From: an uncultured Lachnospiraceae bacterium
Lineage (GTDB): Bacteria > Bacillota > Clostridia > Lachnospirales > Lachnospiraceae
Reading direction: 5' to 3'
Length of the DNA: 64,000 bases
NCBI GenBank assembly: GCA_902780405.1
Contig: CACZFI010000001.1
Span: 248,001 to 312,000, forward strand
Part shown: piece by piece, positions 60,063 to 64,000 of the stretch
Position numbering within the stretch: the stretch's first letter is position 1
Layout of the letters: each line of letters starts with the position of its first letter
Notes under the pieces: model-generated
What the model saw: the letters and a program-made list of their open reading frames with translations, nothing else
Database searches by the model: none
Told to the model about the DNA's origin: nothing
Position numbers and translations under genes: made by a program

Positions 60063-60063
60063 T

Positions 60064-60092
60064 TTGACTTCACGGATAAAAGGTTGTATCAT
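60064..60092 (+). promoter_or_regulatory. Promoter of metA
   Basis: TTGACT at 60064-60069 and TATCAT at 60087-60092 with a 17-base spacer, right after the ligA stop and 36 bases before metA. Confidence 0.7.
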
Positions 60093-60128
60093 ACTTAAAT
60101 AGACTGACGAAAGGTAGGGAGCGTTTCC

Positions 60129-61049
60129 ATGCCGATTAAGATTGACAATGATCTTCCGGTGAAGAAGATCTTAGAGAAAGAGAATATTTTCGTAATGGAT
60201 GAGAATCGTGCGGTGAGCCAGGATATCAGACCGCTCGATATTCTGATCCTGAATCTGATGCCTCTTAAGGAGGACACGGAACTGCAGCTTTTAAGGAGTC
60301 TTTCCAATACGCCGCTTCAGGTCAATATATCCTTCATAAGAACCATGTCCTACGAATCCAAACACACATCAAAGTCTCATCTGGAGCGTTTTTATACGGA
60401 CTTTTCCAAGGTAAGACACAGAAAGTGGGACGGTCTGATCATCACAGGAGCTCCCGTTGAGTTTATGGATTTTGAAGATGTGGAGTACTGGAGCGAGCTT
60501 ACCGAGATCATGGACTGGTCCGAGAAGCACGTAACTTCCACCTTCCATATCTGCTGGGGTGCGCAGGCAGGTCTTTATTACCGTTACGGCGTCAATAAGA
60601 TCCTTCTTCCGAAGAAGCTTTCCGGTATCTACAGACAGATCACCAAGCATAAGAAAACCGAACTGGTAAGAGGGTTCGACGATACCTTTCTGGTACCGAT
60701 CTCAAGGAATACCGGCTGTGACGAAGCCGCCATCAAAAAGAACAAACGTCTCTCGGTTGTGGCATACTCGGAGGAGACCGGTTCCTGCCTGATCATCGGA
60801 GATGAAGGTAAGAATATCTTCGTAACCGCGCATCCTGAGTATGACACGGTCACACTTGACAAAGAGTACCACAGGGATATCGATCGAGGTTTGAATCCCG
60901 AACTTCCGGTCAATTATTATCCGGATGACGATCCGAGTAAGAAGCCTGTCAAATCTTGGCGGTGTCATGCCAATACGCTTTATGCGAATTGGCTCAATTA
61001 CTACGTATATCAGATCACGCCCTACATTCTTGAGGAAGTGGATGACTAA
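60129..61049 (+). CDS. metA: Homoserine O-acyltransferase MetA, predicted acetyl-CoA specific
   Basis: First committed step of methionine synthesis. 306 residues with LNLMPLKEDTE, catalytic Cys142 in FHICWGAQAGLYYRYG, the conserved AHPEYD histidine and KSWRCHANTLYANWLNYYVYQ near the end. Residue 111 is glutamate (GAPVEFMDF). In characterised MetA enzymes Glu at this position goes with acetyl-CoA use and Gly, as in E. coli, with succinyl-CoA, so this is predicted to be a homoserine O-acetyltransferase. Own promoter and terminator; monocistronic. No S-box or T-box leader is seen in the short upstream gap. Confidence 0.94.
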   Translation: MPIKIDNDLPVKKILEKENIFVMDENRAVSQDIRPLDILILNLMPLKEDTELQLLRSLSNTPLQVNISFIRTMSYESKHTSKSHLERFYTDFSKVRHRKWDGLIITGAPVEFMDFEDVEYWSELTEIMDWSEKHVTSTFHICWGAQAGLYYRYGVNKILLPKKLSGIYRQITKHKKTELVRGFDDTFLVPISRNTGCDEAAIKKNKRLSVVAYSEETGSCLIIGDEGKNIFVTAHPEYDTVTLDKEYHRDIDRGLNPELPVNYYPDDDPSKKPVKSWRCHANTLYANWLNYYVYQITPYILEEVDD

Positions 61050-61050
61050 A

Positions 61051-61080
61051 AAAGTGGAACCTGCGGGTTCCGCTTTTTTT
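61051..61080 (+). terminator. Bidirectional terminator between metA and the PHP gene
   Basis: GTGGAACC (61054-61061) pairs with GGTTCCGC (61066-61073), loop TGCG, one G-T pair. Six A on the left and seven T on the right make it usable from both strands, matching the convergent genes. Confidence 0.9.
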
Positions 61081-61081
61081 A

Positions 61082-61903
61082 TTATGGAATCTTATGAAAA
61101 GTAGGGATACGTTTCTTGAAGGTGCAGTAGCTTGTAAAACCTGCCTCTAGCAGTAAGCTGCGCGCTTTGTCGAAGTATGCGCCGACGCGGGAGGGGATAT
61201 GTGCATCCGATCCGATCGTGATGATCTCACCGCCCAGCGCGCGATATCGTTTCAGGATATCTATGTGGGGGTGTGCCATCGGAAGTCCCTTGTAAAGCGA
61301 GCCCGTGTTTACCTCGATGCCGTGTCCCGACTGTACAATGATCTTAAGGATCTCATCGATCACTTCCATGTGTTCGGAAGGATCATAGGTTGAAAGTTGT
61401 CCGGGACCGTAGCGTACCACGTAGTCAAGGTGCCCGTAGACATCAAAATCCGTATAGTCACGGAGGGTATCGAGAATTACTTCAAAATATCTGTGGTAAC
61501 CTGCAGCATCTGATCTTCCCTCAAAGTAGGAAGGGTAGTAGGGATCCATACCGTCTACGATGTGCGTGCTTGCGATGATAAAGTCCAGGTCTCCGTTTTC
61601 TTTTACAAAGTTTCGGGCTTTCTCGGTTGTGGACGGCATGACACCGAGTTCCACACCGATCCGTAAATCAAATTCCGGTGCAAGTTCCTCGCGCAGCTTC
61701 TTTAAAGTGAGCTTGTAGGTCGGAAGATCAAGCTGGAAATCAAGTCGTTCCTCGCTTACTTCAACCGGAAAATCAATATCGTGATGATCCGTCAGACAAA
61801 CAGACGTAAGTCCCTGCTGTCTGGCTGAGTCGATGATGTCAGATAGTTTTGCTTCGCTGTCGGATGAAAACTCCGAGTGAAGATGATAGTCCGGAAAGAT
61901 CAT
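61082..61903 (-). CDS. PHP-domain histidinol-phosphatase (HisJ/HisK family)
   Basis: 273 residues. Metal-binding motifs of the PHP domain: DYHLHSEFSSDSE at residues 5-17, CLTDHHDIDFP (about 36-46), a glutamate in GVELGVMP, IIASTHIVDG, YGHLDYVVRYG and the C-terminal IGSDAH. The family includes histidinol-phosphate phosphatase of histidine synthesis and other phosphoesterases; no his genes are near, so the substrate is uncertain. The ribosome site AAAGGAGAAAG lies inside the end of the upstream gene, whose stop directly abuts this ATG. Confidence 0.85.
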   Translation of the reverse strand: MIFPDYHLHSEFSSDSEAKLSDIIDSARQQGLTSVCLTDHHDIDFPVEVSEERLDFQLDLPTYKLTLKKLREELAPEFDLRIGVELGVMPSTTEKARNFVKENGDLDFIIASTHIVDGMDPYYPSYFEGRSDAAGYHRYFEVILDTLRDYTDFDVYGHLDYVVRYGPGQLSTYDPSEHMEVIDEILKIIVQSGHGIEVNTGSLYKGLPMAHPHIDILKRYRALGGEIITIGSDAHIPSRVGAYFDKARSLLLEAGFTSYCTFKKRIPTFHKIP

Positions 61904-64000
61904 CTATTCTTTCTCCTTTGTGTTCTTTGAAAGGTCGGCCGTGTCATAGTGAATCGTGAATTCACGCTTATCGTAGGTTCGGAAGAATTCCGTCATGATT
62001 CGATTGATAACGCCCTTTACGGATTGATCGTCAAGATTCATGAGCAACATGGCGATCTGCGTGGAGCTGTATCTGGTCGTGACATCAATGTTTCGGATGG
62101 AACCGACAATGGACTTATGCATCAGATCCATCACACGCGTCTGTTCCGAGAGATCCGGCTTTTTACCCTCGGCTGCAGCGATCGTGAAGAGAACGATATG
62201 TACCTGCATGTTGTTTCGTTCGGCAAGAGAACTGATAAACTCATACATCTTTCCGAATTCGGGGTAGGCTGCGATAAGGCCGCCTTTGTAGTGGTGACGA
62301 TTCTGGATAATATTTACAAGTGTGTTTAGATCGGCTGCAGGATCCTTCTCGGTATGAACAAAATGATCCACGGTCTGGTGGCTGTAGTAGATGTTGCCGC
62401 CTTGCTGCTTGGCCACGTAGAGAGCCTTGTTGGCATTCTCGTAGAGGATCATGGCTTTATCCTTCTCGGTGCATACCTCGGTAATACCAATAGAAACAGA
62501 GAAGGGATGCATGTTCTGATCGGTTCCGCTTACCGTATTGGTCTGCTCAAGCAAATCTCTGGCAAGCGCTTCGGCTTCGGAAAGCGTTTTAATCGTGGGA
62601 AGGTAGATCACAAATACATCAGCGCCGAAGCGAGAGACGATCATCTCCTTCGCAAGCTTTCTGATCATGCTGACCGTCTTTTTCAGATAGATGTCACCGA
62701 CGGTAAATCCTTCGCTTTCGTTGATGAAGTGGAAGTTGTCGATATCTACAACCATGATCACGCCGCTGCCGGACTTCTCGATCGCAGACTGAATCATATC
62801 GCGTCCCTTGTCGCGTCCGTATGCGCCGGTTAAGCTGTCTAAATCATCGCTGGTTTCATTGCCCTTGTCCTCGGCCATATCAATGACACGTGTCAGAATG
62901 GTAGATGCCTGCTGTACGAGCTCCGCATCTTCATCCGCATTGACATGGGGCAGAAGATCGTCGGTGAGAAGTTTGATCATGACGTCGGTACACTGTGCAT
63001 CCCACTGGGTACCACGGCCCTTGTGCAGTTCATTTAGAATCGCATCCTTCGGAAGGTGCTTTCTGTATACACGGTTGGAACTCATGGCGTCGTATGCATC
63101 GGCTACGGCAATGATCCTTGCGATAAACGGTATCTGATCTCCTGACAGTCCGTCGGGATAACCCTTGCCGTCGGGACGCTCGTGGTGATACCGGGCGCCG
63201 ATATCGAGGTCAGGGATCATGTCGATATCTTTAAGGATCTCGCTTCCTGCGGTTGTGTGTCCCTTCATAACCTGGTATTCCTCGGAGGTGAGCTTGCCCG
63301 GTTTATTCAGTACAGCATCGGGAATTCCGATCTTACCGATGTCATGAAGCAGACCGATGATGCGGATGTTGGATACTTCAATGTCAGACATACCGAGTGC
63401 GGATGCGATCGTGGCGGAATACTCAGCCACACGTCTCGAGTGACCTCTTGTGTATTCGTCCTTGGCATCGATGGTGTTGGCGATGGTGGTGATGGTCTGC
63501 ACCGTCATCTTCTCGATATCACGGTTTCTCTCGGTTAGTTCGTTATTGTAGGCCTGGTTTTTCTTGTGGATATCATCGTAAAGCCTGGTTGCCAAAAATG
63601 AACCGGAGAAGCATAAGAAAAGCAGTGCAAGCTGAATCTCGATATCCTTGCTGTTCGCCTTGGTGATCTCGCCGTTGGTATATCTTAAGTAGATGGAAAC
63701 CAAATTGACAGCGAAGGAAGCGAATCCCGTCACTACGATGATGATCGGCTGATGGAAGAGCACAAGCAATGAAAGCATCGGAAGGATGTAGGAGAATACC
63801 ATCGTCGTACTTCCGGTGATCATAACAAATATGTACATGAGAAAATATCCGCCGACAATCAGGTAACGAAGCGAATAACGATCCGGCTTGGTCAGATAAA
63901 AGATCAGAACAATAAGTGCCGGTACGGCAGTAAACGCCATGAAAACAACAAGATATGTGAAGGAACGCTGGCCCTTCATCACTTCAAAAACATAGCTTAC
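61904..64000 (-). CDS. Membrane HD-GYP/GGDEF protein, 5' end beyond the window
   Basis: The frame stays open to the window edge; possible starts at GTG 63982 or ATG 63979 exist, but upstream codons read on without a stop, so the true start may lie outside. From 63982 it is 692 residues: about five to six membrane segments (10-135), a short coiled coil, an HD-GYP domain (about 165-330) with GHSRRVAEYSATIA, LLHDIGKIGIPDAVLNKPGKL (split: LLHDIGKIGIPD, AVLNKPGKL) and GKGYPDGL, then a GGDEF-like domain (about 385-540) whose active-site motif reads RFGADVFVIYL instead of GG(D/E)EF, and a further C-terminal domain of about 140 residues. Predicted c-di-GMP hydrolase with an inactive or GTP-sensing cyclase domain. 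Four bases or fewer separate it from the PHP gene, so the two are co-transcribed. Confidence 0.88.
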   Translation of the reverse strand, partial: VSYVFEVMKGQRSFTYLVVFMAFTAVPALIVLIFYLTKPDRYSLRYLIVGGYFLMYIFVMITGSTTMVFSYILPMLSLLVLFHQPIIIVVTGFASFAVNLVSIYLRYTNGEITKANSKDIEIQLALLFLCFSGSFLATRLYDDIHKKNQAYNNELTERNRDIEKMTVQTITTIANTIDAKDEYTRGHSRRVAEYSATIASALGMSDIEVSNIRIIGLLHDIGKIGIPDAVLNKPGKLTSEEYQVMKGHTTAGSEILKDIDMIPDLDIGARYHHERPDGKGYPDGLSGDQIPFIARIIAVADAYDAMSSNRVYRKHLPKDAILNELHKGRGTQWDAQCTDVMIKLLTDDLLPHVNADEDAELVQQASTILTRVIDMAEDKGNETSDDLDSLTGAYGRDKGRDMIQSAIEKSGSGVIMVVDIDNFHFINESEGFTVGDIYLKKTVSMIRKLAKEMIVSRFGADVFVIYLPTIKTLSEAEALARDLLEQTNTVSGTDQNMHPFSVSIGITEVCTEKDKAMILYENANKALYVAKQQGGNIYYSHQTVDHFVHTEKDPAADLNTLVNIIQNRHHYKGGLIAAYPEFGKMYEFISSLAERNNMQVHIVLFTIAAAEGKKPDLSEQTRVMDLMHKSIVGSIRNIDVTTRYSSTQIAMLLMNLDDQSVKGVINRIMTEFFRTYDKREFTIHYDTADLSKNTKEKE

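Noticed and set aside
60063..60128. SAM riboswitch before metA
   Set aside because: Only 66 bases, of which about 30 are promoter; too short for an S-box and no terminator in the leader.

Overview
The window is chromosomal DNA from an anaerobic Gram-positive bacterium of the Clostridia. The best fit is a motile or formerly motile Lachnospiraceae lineage (Butyrivibrio/Roseburia-like). The reasons are the fused IspH-ribosomal protein S1 gene, the fhs-folD one-carbon genes, a Na+-pumping biotin decarboxylase operon, pta-ackA, the nusA-infB operon in Firmicutes order, the GH94 disaccharide phosphorylase, strong GGAGG ribosome sites and several c-di-GMP proteins. I saw no phage, insertion sequence, CRISPR array or rRNA. 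No stretch of 300 bases lacks a gene.

Almost everything is on the + strand and tightly packed, with many ATGA overlaps. The exceptions are one HD-GYP gene (32.2-33.3 kb) and the last 3 kb (a PHP phosphatase and an HD-GYP/GGDEF protein), which are on the - strand. Layout: 0-9.4 kb, 5'-truncated GH94 phosphorylase, ftsK/spoIIIE, fhs, folD, rimO, pgsA and cinA-type pncC, ended by a terminator. 9.4-15 kb, a self-contained promoter-to-terminator operon for a Na+-translocating biotin enzyme: divergent CoA-carboxyltransferase, lipoprotein-type OadG, biotin carrier, OadB pump and OadA/5S-type carboxyltransferase. 15-19.7 kb, HI0933-type flavoprotein, cmk, ispH-S1 fusion, cheR. 19.7-32.2 kb, rplS, lepB, rbgA, lepB, rnhB, a YlqG/FliK-like gene, an FlhB-tail gene, yraN, pgeF, a DUF512 radical-SAM gene, der, plsY, gpsA, scpA and scpB. 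32.2-38.5 kb, HD-GYP gene, metallophosphoesterase, L,D-transpeptidase, purine nucleoside phosphorylase, ilvN and ilvC. 38.5-48.4 kb, orphan zinc-finger anti-sigma-like protein, polA, coaE, an FtsA-like ATPase with an unusual tail, a diguanylate cyclase, pta and ackA. 48.4-56.6 kb, rimP-nusA-ylxR-ylxQ-infB-rbfA-nrnA-truB-ribF, then tRNA-Arg(CCG). 56.6-64 kb, an unknown membrane protein, rluF-type pseudouridine synthase, ligA, metA and the two minus-strand genes.

Most of the content is housekeeping: translation factors, ribosome maturation, chromosome segregation, membrane lipid synthesis and acetate energy metabolism. The parts most worth a second look are (1) the decarboxylase operon, which pairs two different carboxyltransferases with one carrier and one Na+ pump and has an enlarged extracytoplasmic OadG; (2) an apparent internal promoter and ribosome site that would let S1 be made separately from the IspH-S1 fusion; (3) six places where an intrinsic terminator sits 6-26 bases in front of the next start codon, including a promoter-terminator leader before rimP-nusA; (4) a tRNA-Arg gene whose 5' end overlaps the ribF stop codon; and (5) an FtsA-like protein with apparent beta-grasp-type C-terminal repeats. 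All assignments come from reading the sequence by eye. No database search was run.
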